Both the position numbers and the translations under genes were made by a program. Below the pieces are notes generated by a model. The model did not search any database, was not told where the DNA came from, and was given only the letters and a program-made list of their open reading frames with translations. From Salinicoccus albus DSM 19776 (GTDB lineage Bacteria > Bacillota > Bacilli > Staphylococcales > Salinicoccaceae): a stretch of 64,000 nucleotides of DNA. This document shows, one piece after another, positions 9,361-16,368 of the stretch. The stretch is taken from contig NZ_ARQJ01000020.1 in the NCBI RefSeq assembly GCF_000385175.1, positions 1 through 64,000 of the forward strand, in the 5' to 3' direction. How positions within the stretch are numbered: position 1 is the first letter of the stretch; each line of letters starts with the position of its first letter.

Positions 9361-9373
9361 GAACAAACGTTCG
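9361..9373. promoter_or_regulatory. LexA (SOS) box of the Y-family polymerase gene
   Basis: Read on the minus strand the bases are CGAACGTTTGTTC, an almost exact match to the Gram-positive LexA site CGAACN4GTTC, placed between the polymerase start and the adjacent promoter region. A DNA-damage-inducible polymerase is the expected user. Confidence 0.8.
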
Positions 9374-9927
9374 TATTCAGTATAGCACATCCCTTATCAT
9401 TGAACAAAACAGCTTTCTTCATATTCAACAGCCATCAAACCTTGGCACATGCCGATTATTTTCACGGACATTGACTGTCAATGGTGTGCCAATCATTTAA
9501 ATTTTTTTGAAAATATTTTGACCGTTATGGTTTATTGTCCCTACCCTATTTTGATTCAGTGCATTTTTGATTATGACTATGGATGATACACTGCAATTGA
9601 TTGATTGAGATGTATGTATAAAACAGTCGGATACATTTAATAGCTTTCAGGAGCTAATAGTCAAAAATGTGGAGCATGATTGTTTCGCATAACATATTAA
9701 CATTTAAACATTCTAGCATTTATATTAATTAACAGTACATTTCGTCACTGTCTGTCGCTAACGTAGCGCATCGGTGCAGGCGTTAACAGGAAACGATGGA
9801 TAAATATGTTTAGCGTTCATATCGATGGAAATACTAAAAAGTACTTTAGTTATTCATCCTCTGTGAGTTGAGGATGTCATGCTTACAAATTCAAATTAAT
9901 AAACGCTAAAATAACAGTTTATACATT
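9374..9927. other. Non-coding region between the polymerase gene and an Fst module
   Basis: No supportable gene is present. The stretch holds the upstream part of the SOS promoter and then AT-rich sequence up to the antitoxin promoter at 9928. A short imperfect inverted pair, CATCCTCTGTGAGTTGAGGATG (9858-9879), could form a hairpin. Nothing else was recognised. Confidence 0.4.
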
Positions 9928-9956
9928 TTGATTTAAAGGCTTAAAAATGTTATTAT
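9928..9956 (+). promoter_or_regulatory. Promoter of Fst antitoxin RNA II, module 1
   Basis: TTGATT at 9928-9933 and TATTAT at 9951-9956, separated by exactly 17 bases, point at the antisense RNA of module 1. Confidence 0.75.
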
Positions 9957-9962
9957 TAAAGT

Positions 9963-10030
9963 ACTCAAAAAAGTTTCTAACATGGTACACCGGATCCCCA
10001 ATCTACTAGCATAGATTGGGGATTTTTTGG
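9963..10030 (+). ncRNA. Antitoxin RNA II of Fst module 1
   Basis: A predicted transcript of about 65 bases runs from the promoter above to a stem (TCCCCAATCTA / TAGATTGGGGA, 9995-10022) followed by T residues. Its 5' part, TCAAAAAAGTTTCTAACATGG, is a direct repeat of 10127-10148, which covers the toxin start on the other strand. The RNA can therefore pair with the toxin ribosome-binding region as in the pAD1 par system. The stem is shared with the converging toxin mRNA. Confidence 0.7.
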
Positions 10031-10050
10031 TGTTATTGGATGTCATCTAG

Positions 10051-10146
10051 TCATTTTTCACTATTGTTCAGCCAATAATTGAACAAAGCAATTATCACAC
10101 CCACAGTGATTGGTGCGATAAGGTATTCAAAAAAGCTGTCTAACAT
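10051..10146 (-). CDS. fst: Fst-type type I toxin, module 1
   Basis: 31 residues reading MLDSFFEYLIAP, a hydrophobic segment, then FNYWLNN and a charged tail SEK. This is the Fst/par pattern: one membrane helix, a conserved Pro in the first half and a YWL-N-R/S-x-K tail. The peptide damages the membrane when the antitoxin RNA is lost, which keeps the plasmid in the population. The ribosome site AAGGAGGTG is very strong and is preceded and followed by complementary bases (10185-10193 with 10042-10050) that can fold the mRNA ends together. It is too short for ordinary gene callers. Confidence 0.88.
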   Translation of the reverse strand: MLDSFFEYLIAPITVGVIIALFNYWLNNSEK

Positions 10147-10542
10147 GGTGTCACCTCCTTCCATGCTATTCGCACAGAAGTATACTAGATGACAATAATT
10201 ATTCTAACACATCAAAATACAATGCTCCTGTAGGATTTCAATACGGAATCCTTTTTTATTTGAGCAAGTATTGATGAAGCAATCTCACGTATCTGATGTT
10301 CGATTGCTTAATTAAATTTCAAGTGGCTCCCCCACTTTCATGAAGCAGTGAAAGCTCCTGTGTTTACAGACATACACTATCAACTGCTCGATAAGATCGC
10401 AACGACAAGCACTAGCGTGTACTTCGTATCGTTGACAATCTGATCGCTTTGTTGATTTTACGTGCATTGTAAACAACAGCATCATTCTTTCACTGCTTTC
10501 TAAAAGCGAGTGTTAGAAAAAACAAAGAAAAGGATGATAAAC
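10147..10542. other. Non-coding region upstream of the ArdA-like gene
   Basis: It contains the toxin mRNA leader of module 1, a short stem followed by T residues (GGATT...AATCCTTTTTT, about 10235-10257), and a run of interlocking inverted repeats from 10380 to 10510 (for example CAACGA with TCGTTG at 10398-10434). Such hairpin-rich DNA before an anti-restriction gene could act as a promoter on single-stranded DNA during transfer, but nothing here proves it. Confidence 0.35.
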
Positions 10543-10953
10543 ATGTTGAAAGTAAAAATTGAAGCTTACATTCACTCTATTGATAAAAATGGGAAATGGC
10601 ATGATTTGATGACAAAAGCAGGTACAAAAGATGCGTATCAACACTTAGATGACATTTATGCAAATGACAAAGATTATATTATCACTGATATTAAAACAGA
10701 TTGGGCAAGATTTGATGGTAACACATCATTAGATGACATGGTGGAAACAGTAAATGTACTTAAAGATATGATTGATGACGAAATGATATTATTCAAGAAA
10801 TTATACAGTGAAGGTATTCACGAACCGCTTGATATCGCAAAAAGTATTCGATACAACGAAATTAAGTATTCAGAAGATATTTTGGAAGATGATGAAATTT
10901 GGGAAACAGTATTCTTTGATAAAGAACAAAAGGAAATTGCCATCCTTTATTAA
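10543..10953 (+). CDS. ArdA-like anti-restriction protein (tentative)
   Basis: 136 residues, strongly acidic. The order of elements resembles ArdA DNA mimics: a beta strand IEAYIHS, GKWHDL, an acidic segment with DYIITDI, then SLDDMVETVNVLKDMIDDE and EPLDIAKSI. ArdA binds type I restriction enzymes by imitating bent DNA and is made early during conjugation. The start at 10543 was chosen because AAAGG lies 9 bases upstream; a start at 10534 is possible. The C-terminus is shorter than typical ArdA. The call rests on pattern similarity only; it could be an unrelated acidic protein. Confidence 0.4.
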   Translation: MLKVKIEAYIHSIDKNGKWHDLMTKAGTKDAYQHLDDIYANDKDYIITDIKTDWARFDGNTSLDDMVETVNVLKDMIDDEMILFKKLYSEGIHEPLDIAKSIRYNEIKYSEDILEDDEIWETVFFDKEQKEIAILY

Positions 10954-10960
10954 GCTAAAT

Positions 10961-11027
10961 ACACATTTATGTTATTATGTTATTTTATATAGTAGCATAA
11001 GTGTGACATATTTAGATTGTACAAATT
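10961..11027. repeat. Partition-region direct repeat, unit 1
   Basis: The core runs from ACACATTTATGTTATT through ATGTTATTTTATATAG and continues with AAGTGTGACATA...TTGTACAA. It reappears with few changes at 11119-11184. Shorter versions flank the next two genes. It is likely a binding site for the RHH partition protein and/or its promoter. Confidence 0.55.
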
Positions 11028-11118
11028 AATATATGAAAGTCAGTAATTTTATATCCATCCTAGAGACACTCCCTACTCTACTTTATTGATTAGGCTTTAA
11101 GAAAAATTATATTTTATT

Positions 11119-11184
11119 ACACATTAATGTTATTATGTTATTTTATATATTAGTATAAATGTGATACGCTCTAATTATACAATA
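11119..11184. repeat. Partition-region direct repeat, unit 2
   Basis: This second copy of the 67-base unit ends 38 bases before parA. The core again has ATTAATGTTATTATG and TTATTTTATATA, followed by AAATGTGATACG...TATACAA. The position suggests a parA promoter with a centromere or operator function. Related words recur at 12005-12036 and 12322-12365. Confidence 0.55.
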
Positions 11185-11222
11185 CTAATAATATCAATAT
11201 TGCATATAGGAGGATAAACAAG

Positions 11223-12008
11223 ATGACAGAAATTATTACAGTAGGAAATTATAAAGGTGGCGTAGGAAAATCGAGTATTACAGAGATATTTGCATTTCTA
11301 CTCGATAAAGAACACAACAAAAAAGTATTGTTGGTGGATACCGATCCCCAGATGAATTTAAGCGATAAAGTGAGAAGAACATTTAAGGCGGAAGCAAAAC
11401 CAAAGAAACAGCTAATGCAGGCAATAGAAGATCAAACAATTGAAGATGCTCTCGTAACAATCAATGATAATATCGATTTGCTTGTCGGAGATTGGCAGAT
11501 TGAGAAATTTCATCAGCATGTTAGCAATCTGCCAAAGCAGGCACAATTTTATCTGTTGTATACACTCACTAAAGATTTAGTGAAGAATTATGATTATGTG
11601 TTGATTGATACTCGACCGTCAACGGACATTATGACGAACAATGCTGTTTCTATGTCAGACTATGTGCTCATTGTAGCAAAAACTGAACAGGATAGCTTTA
11701 CATCTTCACAGCGTTATTATAAATATCTATCTGAAATGGCACAGTACAATGAAAATCTGAAATTGCTTGGGGTTATTCAATACCTCGTAAATACACGAGG
11801 TAGCACAGACAGAAAAATCATGCAGGACTTTGCAGACCTTTTTGAAGACGATGTTCTAAAAAGCGTCGTAAGATCCAGTGAGCGTGTGAAAACATGGGGC
11901 TATCACGGCATCACCACTGAATATGCTCACGATAAAAAGACAATGAAAATGTATAAAAATGCGTTGAAAGAAGTATTAGATAAACTGAGACAGCCGAACA
12001 AACAATAA
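11223..12008 (+). CDS. parA: ParA-family partition ATPase
   Basis: 261 residues with the deviant Walker A motif KGGVGKSS near residue 10, Walker A' VDTDPQMNLS near residue 40 and Walker B YVLIDTRPST near residue 125. There is no N-terminal DNA-binding extension, so it belongs to the small ParA/Soj group that pairs with a ribbon-helix-helix centromere-binding protein. ParA forms ATP-dependent nucleoid gradients that place plasmid copies in both daughter cells. A good AGGAGG site precedes the ATG. Repeats on both sides of the gene are probable partition sites. Confidence 0.92.
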   Translation: MTEIITVGNYKGGVGKSSITEIFAFLLDKEHNKKVLLVDTDPQMNLSDKVRRTFKAEAKPKKQLMQAIEDQTIEDALVTINDNIDLLVGDWQIEKFHQHVSNLPKQAQFYLLYTLTKDLVKNYDYVLIDTRPSTDIMTNNAVSMSDYVLIVAKTEQDSFTSSQRYYKYLSEMAQYNENLKLLGVIQYLVNTRGSTDRKIMQDFADLFEDDVLKSVVRSSERVKTWGYHGITTEYAHDKKTMKMYKNALKEVLDKLRQPNKQ

Positions 12009-12036
12009 CATATGTGTTATTATGTTGTTTTATATA
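12005..12036. repeat. Partition-region repeat, short unit 3
   Basis: AACATATGTGTTATTATGTT followed by GTTTTATATAGG repeats the core of the units upstream of parA, here between parA and the next small gene. Confidence 0.45.
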
Positions 12037-12081
12037 GGTGCTAGATAACATTAATATTATTTTTGAAAAGGAGAATAAGAT

Positions 12082-12324
12082 ATGTATCTACTTCTAAACA
12101 ATCAAGCACAGGAAATTACAATTGCAAACTCTTTCTTTGAGCTGAAAGAGCATATTATTCATCTCTTGTTTAATATCAAAAGTAATGTTGTACTGACTAA
12201 AGAATTGCAAGAAGTATACGAAGATGTAATTAGCAGAATGTACGTTGCTGAAGACGAAGAAGAAGTAAGAAAATGTATTGTTACGTCAAATGTTTATTTC
12301 AATCAAAAAGTAAATATTTTATAA
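12082..12324 (+). CDS. Hypothetical small protein between parA and the RHH gene
   Basis: 80 residues, beginning MYLLLNNQAQEITIANSFFE, with a helical middle and an acidic stretch AEDEEEVRK. It resembles no family I know. A clear ribosome site AAAAGGAG precedes the ATG, and repeats of the partition unit flank it on both sides. The position suggests a partition accessory or regulatory role, but the function is unknown. Confidence 0.6.
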   Translation: MYLLLNNQAQEITIANSFFELKEHIIHLLFNIKSNVVLTKELQEVYEDVISRMYVAEDEEEVRKCIVTSNVYFNQKVNIL

Positions 12325-12365
12325 CATTAATACTATTGTGTTAATATGCTATTATGTTATAATAC
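12322..12365. repeat. Partition-region repeat, short unit 4
   Basis: AACATTAATACTATTGTG and GCTATTATGTTATAATAC are degenerate copies of the TTATTATGTTA core found before parA. They sit directly upstream of the RHH gene and overlap its likely promoter. Confidence 0.4.
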
Positions 12366-12394
12366 TATTATATATATTATATGGGGGAATAAAA

Positions 12395-12613
12395 ATGAGT
12401 GAAGATTTTAATAAAAAAATGAAAACAGATGAACAGACCCCGATTTCTGATAAAAGAGATATGACAGACCTGCTTAAAAATCAGAAAGAGAAAATAGAGT
12501 ATAAGACAATTAATTTATACAAAGATGATCATCAGAAACTGAAGTTTGAAAGTGCAAAATCCGGCAGAAGCATCGTGGATATTGTGTCTGAATTAATCAA
12601 TGAAAAATACTAA
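12395..12613 (+). CDS. Ribbon-helix-helix partition protein (ParB/CopG-like)
   Basis: 72 residues from an ATG at 12395 that follows GGGGGA. The N-terminal half is charged and probably flexible (KKMKTDEQTPISDKRDMTDLL), a form typical of ParA-stimulating tails. The C-terminal half, YKTINLYKDDHQKLKF then GRSIVDIVSELINE, fits a ribbon-helix-helix DNA-binding fold. With ParA it would form a type Ib partition system acting on the AT-rich repeats around parA. A longer upstream frame from 12338 is not supported by a ribosome site. Confidence 0.8.
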   Translation: MSEDFNKKMKTDEQTPISDKRDMTDLLKNQKEKIEYKTINLYKDDHQKLKFESAKSGRSIVDIVSELINEKY

Positions 12614-12640
12614 GAATTTGAATGATTCTATAAAATCTAT

Positions 12641-12668
12641 TTGTAATCATTCAAAAAATAGTTATAAT
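12641..12668 (+). promoter_or_regulatory. Promoter of the rep mRNA
   Basis: TTGTAA at 12641-12646 and TATAAT at 12663-12668 with a 16-base spacer. The transcript would carry a leader of about 315 bases ahead of the initiator. Confidence 0.65.
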
Positions 12669-12679
12669 TGATTACAAGA

Positions 12680-12816
12680 AATAAAAAAAGCACTCAACTA
12701 TTACCAGTAGTTAAGTGCAGAGATTCAAAACGTTGGTCGACGTTTAGCACATTCAACAATGAATGTCCTTTTCAATTAAATCAGTGTGAGTACACTAATC
12801 TTTGTTTAATATTTGT
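12680..12816 (-). ncRNA. Antisense RNA controlling replication
   Basis: A strong minus-strand promoter (TTTACA at 12851-12846, 17-base spacer, TATAAT at 12828-12823) faces a hairpin ending in seven T residues (arms 12690-12700 and 12708-12718, with the better wobble pairing in this direction). The predicted RNA is about 135 bases and complementary to the rep leader. It contains two further hairpins around AAACGT...ACGTTT (12736 region) and ACATTC...GAATGT (12750-12767), probable pairing loops. RNAs of this type set copy number in RepA_N and pIP501-like plasmids. Confidence 0.72.
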
Positions 12817-12917
12817 AATTGCATTATATAACACAATATCAGTAATGTAAATACATAAACTTTGAATTAGTGTACTCCTCCATCCCTTTTTGAAAGGGCT
12901 TTGAGGAGTTTTTTGTA
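12788..12917 (+). promoter_or_regulatory. Rep leader attenuator (two exclusive RNA folds)
   Basis: GAGTACACTAAT (12788-12799) is perfectly complementary to ATTAGTGTACTC (12866-12877). The last four bases of the latter also open the stem ACTCCTC (12874-12880) / GAGGAGT (12903-12909), which is followed by six T residues and encloses CCCTTT...AAAGGG. The first pairing therefore excludes the terminator. Antisense RNA bound to the left arm would free the terminator and stop rep transcription. This is transcriptional attenuation as known from pT181 and pIP501. Confidence 0.72.
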
Positions 12918-12991
12918 CAAAATTTTAAGGTGTCAGAAGCGAAAAGAATAAAAAACCAACCAAAATAATCAGGTTACTAAGGAGTATTCAT

Positions 12992-14017
12992 ATGACAGAT
13001 ACAGTATCGTTTCGTAATGCTAGAAGACATTCTTTCACACAAGTCTCTAATAGTTTATTAAATGATTCAGAAATCACGGTTCAAGCAAAAGGACTATTAA
13101 TTATATTTTTATCTAACACAGAGGATTGGAAAATCCAAATGAAAGAAATAATTACTCGCTCAAAAAATGGACGTGACGCACACTATAAAATGCTTAATGA
13201 ACTTATAAAACATGGCTATGTTGCAAGAGTAGAATACAGAGATAAAAAAACAAAACGCTATGTAAAACAAGAATATATCTTCAGCGATAATAAAGATGAA
13301 GTCAAAGAAGTATTAGAAGAAATAGAAAAATTGGCAGATGAACAAAATTTAAATGCTGTTTTTTCTTATAAAATAGACAATGATAAAGAAAAGAAAAAGC
13401 CAGATACTGAAAATCAGGAAACGGAAGAGAAAGAAAAGAAAAACCCGTTTCCTGACTTTCCGGATACGGAGAAGTCTAATCCGGAAAGTCAGGACATTAA
13501 TAATATTAAAGAAAACAATACTAAATATAAAAATACTAATAATAACCTGAATAACGTGTATAACTTGAAAAAAGAAGATGACACAGAAAATCTAGCAGGT
13601 CATTCAAGTTATGCAGGTAATTTCTCACAGCAGATAGACGATACTATTTCTGAAGATCAGTATAATAAAGAAATGTCCTTTAACAAATATCCTAAATCCA
13701 TAAGTTTGGAACTCCAACGTTTACATTATGACGATGCTAAATTGTTGATGGATATATTTAATAAAGCGAAAAATGCTGTTTCAAGAGAATATGACGATAT
13801 GAAAAATGATTTTGATTTTACATATGAATCTCATAATGTCGAAATCAGCAAGATTATGAACCGCATGATTCAAAAAGCAAAGTTTGATAATGTCTCGATC
13901 AATTACTTATCTCGTTATATTTCACGATCTGTCCAAAATTATTTTAGAAACTACGCAGAAGAAGAGTTACAAGAAATTATTGAGCAAGATATGAAAAATT
14001 CGAGTTTTAAACTTTAA
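12992..14017 (+). CDS. repA: RepA_N-family replication initiator
   Basis: 341 residues. The N-terminal winged-helix domain typical of RepA_N proteins opens with FTQVSNSLLND, then TVQAKGLLIIFLSN, a KNGRDAHYKMLNELIKHGYV recognition segment and KQEYIF. A low-complexity E/K/N linker (residues 115-200) joins a C-terminal helical domain thought to be host-specific. RepA_N plasmids replicate by the theta mode. The linker-coding DNA carries a perfect inverted repeat, the usual place of the origin. The ATG follows AAGGAG. Control is by the upstream antisense RNA and attenuator. Confidence 0.93.
   Translation: MTDTVSFRNARRHSFTQVSNSLLNDSEITVQAKGLLIIFLSNTEDWKIQMKEIITRSKNGRDAHYKMLNELIKHGYVARVEYRDKKTKRYVKQEYIFSDNKDEVKEVLEEIEKLADEQNLNAVFSYKIDNDKEKKKPDTENQETEEKEKKNPFPDFPDTEKSNPESQDINNIKENNTKYKNTNNNLNNVYNLKKEDDTENLAGHSSYAGNFSQQIDDTISEDQYNKEMSFNKYPKSISLELQRLHYDDAKLLMDIFNKAKNAVSREYDDMKNDFDFTYESHNVEISKIMNRMIQKAKFDNVSINYLSRYISRSVQNYFRNYAEEELQEIIEQDMKNSSFKL
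13451..13493. other. Probable replication origin inside repA
   Basis: CCTGACTTTCCGGAT (13451-13465) and ATCCGGAAAGTCAGG (13479-13493) form a perfect 15-base inverted repeat with a 13-base loop. It lies in the part of repA that encodes the variable linker. In pSK1, pSK41 and relatives the initiator binds repeats at this same place within its own gene, and the AT-rich DNA that follows (AATAATATTAAAG...) would suit opening. Confidence 0.65.
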
Positions 14018-14215
14018 TTGTTTGCATTGTTTAGATTAACTTATCAAATTTTTAAAATTTTCTTTACGGAATTGGTAGAGCTTTGCTATGCTATAAAGAA
14101 CTTACGTAGAAGAAGCTAACATTTTATTGCGTAGGTTTATTGCTTATAAGAACTACTTATTCTTATTTGCATGTATATTACTTATTTGTTACAATAAAAG
14201 CAGAGGAAGTTATCA

Positions 14216-14473
14216 ATGACTAACAAAGAAATTAGAGTAGGCGTTATTTCTGAAGATGAACTCTTATTATTTTACGATTATCTAAATAGTAAATTAAACG
14301 GTAACCAATATGCATTAATCGTCACTAATCATCGAGGAAAAGAATATACAACACGAATGATCGATGAGGATGGTGAAAACTGGTATATGCTAAAGTTATT
14401 GTTTGGTAATAAATATCAGAGGGTTAAAAAAGACTCTGTTCGTAGTTTCGAGATAAAGAAAATATCAAGCTGA
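14216..14473 (+). CDS. Hypothetical protein, start of the transfer region
   Basis: 85 residues, soluble, mixed charge, beginning MTNKEIRVGVISEDELLLF. I recognise no family. The likely promoter lies in the 200 bases after repA, and AGAGGAAG precedes the ATG. Its stop codon lies inside the ribosome site (AAGGCGGG) of the following lipoprotein gene, suggesting the two are translated together. Confidence 0.6.
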   Translation: MTNKEIRVGVISEDELLLFYDYLNSKLNGNQYALIVTNHRGKEYTTRMIDEDGENWYMLKLLFGNKYQRVKKDSVRSFEIKKISS

Positions 14474-14487
14474 AGGCGGGATTTTTT

Positions 14488-14970
14488 ATCAGTAAAAAGC
14501 GAATTCTATTTTTATCTATCACGACTATGATTTTTCTTTCTGCTTGTAGCGTATCAAATGCGAATGCGATAGAAAGTATTCAAAATGATCAACACTATAT
14601 CGAAACAGACGGCGAAAGAAAGTATTCAATCACGTTTCTTGAAGATGGCCGCGCGGATGTTGCCTGGTACGGCAGAGAAGATTATCCGGAATCCATTACT
14701 TATGAAATTAGTGAAGAACCGGTTGAAGTCGAAGGCCAAGATCCAATGAAAAAAATCTCATTTGCTGATTTCCCTTCAAATGAATCATATGATTTGAGTA
14801 ATTCAAATGACAATAGCTTTTTGATTGAGGAAAATGAAAATGGGGTAGTATTAAGAGATTATCGAACAGATGATCAAGGAAAGAATTATTTGAAAAGTGA
14901 CGAAGAATACGAAAATCCAGGATATCCAGCGACAGAAGAAGAAGACATTTTTTTGGTTGAAGCCGAGTAA
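14488..14970 (+). CDS. Lipoprotein with a non-canonical or lost start codon
   Basis: The frame has a textbook lipoprotein signal: SKKRILFLSITTM then IFLSAC, with Cys as the lipidated residue. The mature part is about 140 acidic residues with no family I recognise. The only position that gives a proper signal peptide and spacing from AAGGCGGG (14473-14480) is ATC at 14488, one base from ATG. The first ATG in frame, 14527, would remove the positive N-terminus and most of the hydrophobic core. Either an ATC start is used weakly or the gene is silenced by a point mutation. Confidence 0.55.
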   Translation: MSKKRILFLSITTMIFLSACSVSNANAIESIQNDQHYIETDGERKYSITFLEDGRADVAWYGREDYPESITYEISEEPVEVEGQDPMKKISFADFPSNESYDLSNSNDNSFLIEENENGVVLRDYRTDDQGKNYLKSDEEYENPGYPATEEEDIFLVEAE

Positions 14971-15081
14971 ACGACGAACGGAGTACATCAACGATGTACT
15001 CCGCTATACAAAATTTATACAGGGATTCAACAGTTGCGCCAACAACTGTTGATATTTCATCAACTACTAGCACATTAGTAA

Positions 15082-15109
15082 TTGAACTCCCTCTTATTTA
15101 TATTATATG
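15082..15109 (+). promoter_or_regulatory. Possible promoter of an attenuated leader
   Basis: TTGAAC at 15082-15087 and TATATG at 15104-15109 with a 16-base spacer, upstream of the terminator-like hairpin at 15163. Confidence 0.4.
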
Positions 15110-15162
15110 AAGTGAGATGCCTTATCAAGATAGACATTTACACATCAATATATAAAGCGGAC

Positions 15163-15216
15163 ATGTGGGTTGCAAACTAACTGTTAAAGGTAGTTGATGC
15201 AATCCACATTTTTTTA
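15163..15216 (+). terminator. Terminator or attenuator before a transfer-region gene
   Basis: ATGTGGGTTGCA (15163-15174) pairs fully, with one G-U, with TGCAATCCACAT (15198-15209), followed by seven T residues. An inner stem from AACTAACT and AGGTAGTT extends it. It ends 20 bases before the next start codon, so it may gate transcription of that gene or of the transfer operon. Confidence 0.6.
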
Positions 15217-15235
15217 TGAGAAGAGGTTGCTTATT

Positions 15236-15556
15236 ATGATCAATCAAACGTATGATACGCAAAGATTTAAGTTAGTGTTAATGCCTCATAAAGATTTTTC
15301 GCTTCAAGATTTAGAACAGCAGGCCTACTCATTTACGACACGTGATAGAAAATTCTTTATCAACATCGGAGAAGGCTATGCACTGAGACGTCCGAAACGA
15401 TTATCGAATTTAAGTAATATCAGTGAGAACAACATCGTCAAAATTAAGGATTACTTTTACAACGTCATCCGAGCCAAAAATCAAAAGGGGGACGTTATCT
15501 GCAAAAAAGATCGGATTGATGAACAGTTAAAACGTGTAAAGTTAGTTAAAAAATAA
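15236..15556 (+). CDS. Hypothetical basic protein near the start of the transfer region
   Basis: 106 residues from ATG 15236 (site GAAGAGG upstream), with a Lys/Arg-rich C-terminus (CKKDRIDEQLKRVKLVKK). The sequence MPHKDFSLQDLEQQAYSFTT is reminiscent of nothing I can name. The positive charge would fit nucleic-acid binding. The terminator-like hairpin immediately upstream suggests its expression is conditional. A start at TTG 15194 would lie inside that hairpin and is less likely. Confidence 0.6.
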   Translation: MINQTYDTQRFKLVLMPHKDFSLQDLEQQAYSFTTRDRKFFINIGEGYALRRPKRLSNLSNISENNIVKIKDYFYNVIRAKNQKGDVICKKDRIDEQLKRVKLVKK

Positions 15557-15963
15557 ACGGATTAGGTCGCATTGATTTGTGAATATCTATTCACAATAAT
15601 TCTGCACATTGATAATTAAATATAGATACGCACGCTTCTCAAACGCAGACATACGTATGAAGTAGTAAGCAAGTGAATTCTTGTCGTGTAAGAGCGAAAA
15701 CGCTATGTTATGTCAGTCACACAAAAGCAAAACCCTTTGCTTTCTTAATGACTACAGTTTTTGATACGGCCAAGACTTTAAATAAAGCGGTGCTAGTCGA
15801 TGCGAAGATATGAGCATCGTTCAAAAACAAGGTTTAATAATTACAGAGCCAAAAAATTATTTAATCGTGTGACACTTTAATATTTTATTTGATCATTGAT
15901 TCATGATGTTCATTAATCAATGCGACTTAATTAGAAACAGATACTTTAAAGGAGGTGATGTGT
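15557..15963. other. Non-coding region before the small transfer genes
   Basis: There is no supportable gene. Short hairpins are visible, such as GAGCGAAAACGCT (15690-15703) and AAGCAAAACCCTTTGCTT (15724-15745). The stretch has a higher GC content than its surroundings and a patchwork look, as expected of a regulatory or structured RNA region. Nothing was firmly identified. Confidence 0.35.
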
Positions 15964-16053
15964 ATGCGACATGCTTTTCTTACACCTTCATTGCTGATCA
16001 ACGGAATGAAGCACTCATATACAAACAGTCTACCGCTGAATACCCAAGCGTAA
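15964..16053 (+). CDS. Possible 29-residue leader peptide
   Basis: An ATG at 15964 follows an ideal ribosome site (AAGGAGGTG, 15951-15959) and reads MRHAFLTPSLLINGMKHSYT, then nine more residues to TAA. No family match is known to me. The site is too strong to ignore. It may be a leader peptide or may feed translation into the next gene 84 bases later. Confidence 0.4.
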   Translation: MRHAFLTPSLLINGMKHSYTNSLPLNTQA

Positions 16054-16137
16054 GAAAAGTAAGTGGATATTATGCGCAAATGCAATACTGTTTATCATTT
16101 TGATTTGTGTTTTTATTTTATGAAAGGAGTGTTACAG

Positions 16138-16368
16138 ATGGCACTGACAAAACAAAAAATCAAAGATATTGTTGAAGCGAAAACAAACCAGGACTTTGAC
16201 ACATGGAAAGCGGAACAGTTGGAAAATCATATGCTGATGATGATGAAAAAAGATAAAGAATATCGACAGTGGGAAGATCAATTTATTGAAAGTAAAGCGA
16301 TGGATTTGATTATCGATGATGCAGAGAAAACAGCCAAAAAATCAAATAACCTAGGAGGAAATCAATAA
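16138..16368 (+). CDS. Small transfer-region protein, unknown role
   Basis: 76 residues, charged and helical, Met- and Lys-rich (LENHMLMMMKKDKEYRQWE). The start at ATG 16138 follows GAAAGGAGTG at normal spacing. It ends one base into the following pilin-like gene (AATAATG), so the two are coupled. It is the first gene of the main transfer operon, but I do not recognise the family. Confidence 0.65.
   Translation: MALTKQKIKDIVEAKTNQDFDTWKAEQLENHMLMMMKKDKEYRQWEDQFIESKAMDLIIDDAEKTAKKSNNLGGNQ

Noticed and set aside
12668-12850. 60-residue plus-strand frame in the rep leader
   Set aside because: It lies over the antisense RNA and attenuator stems and lacks a ribosome site.
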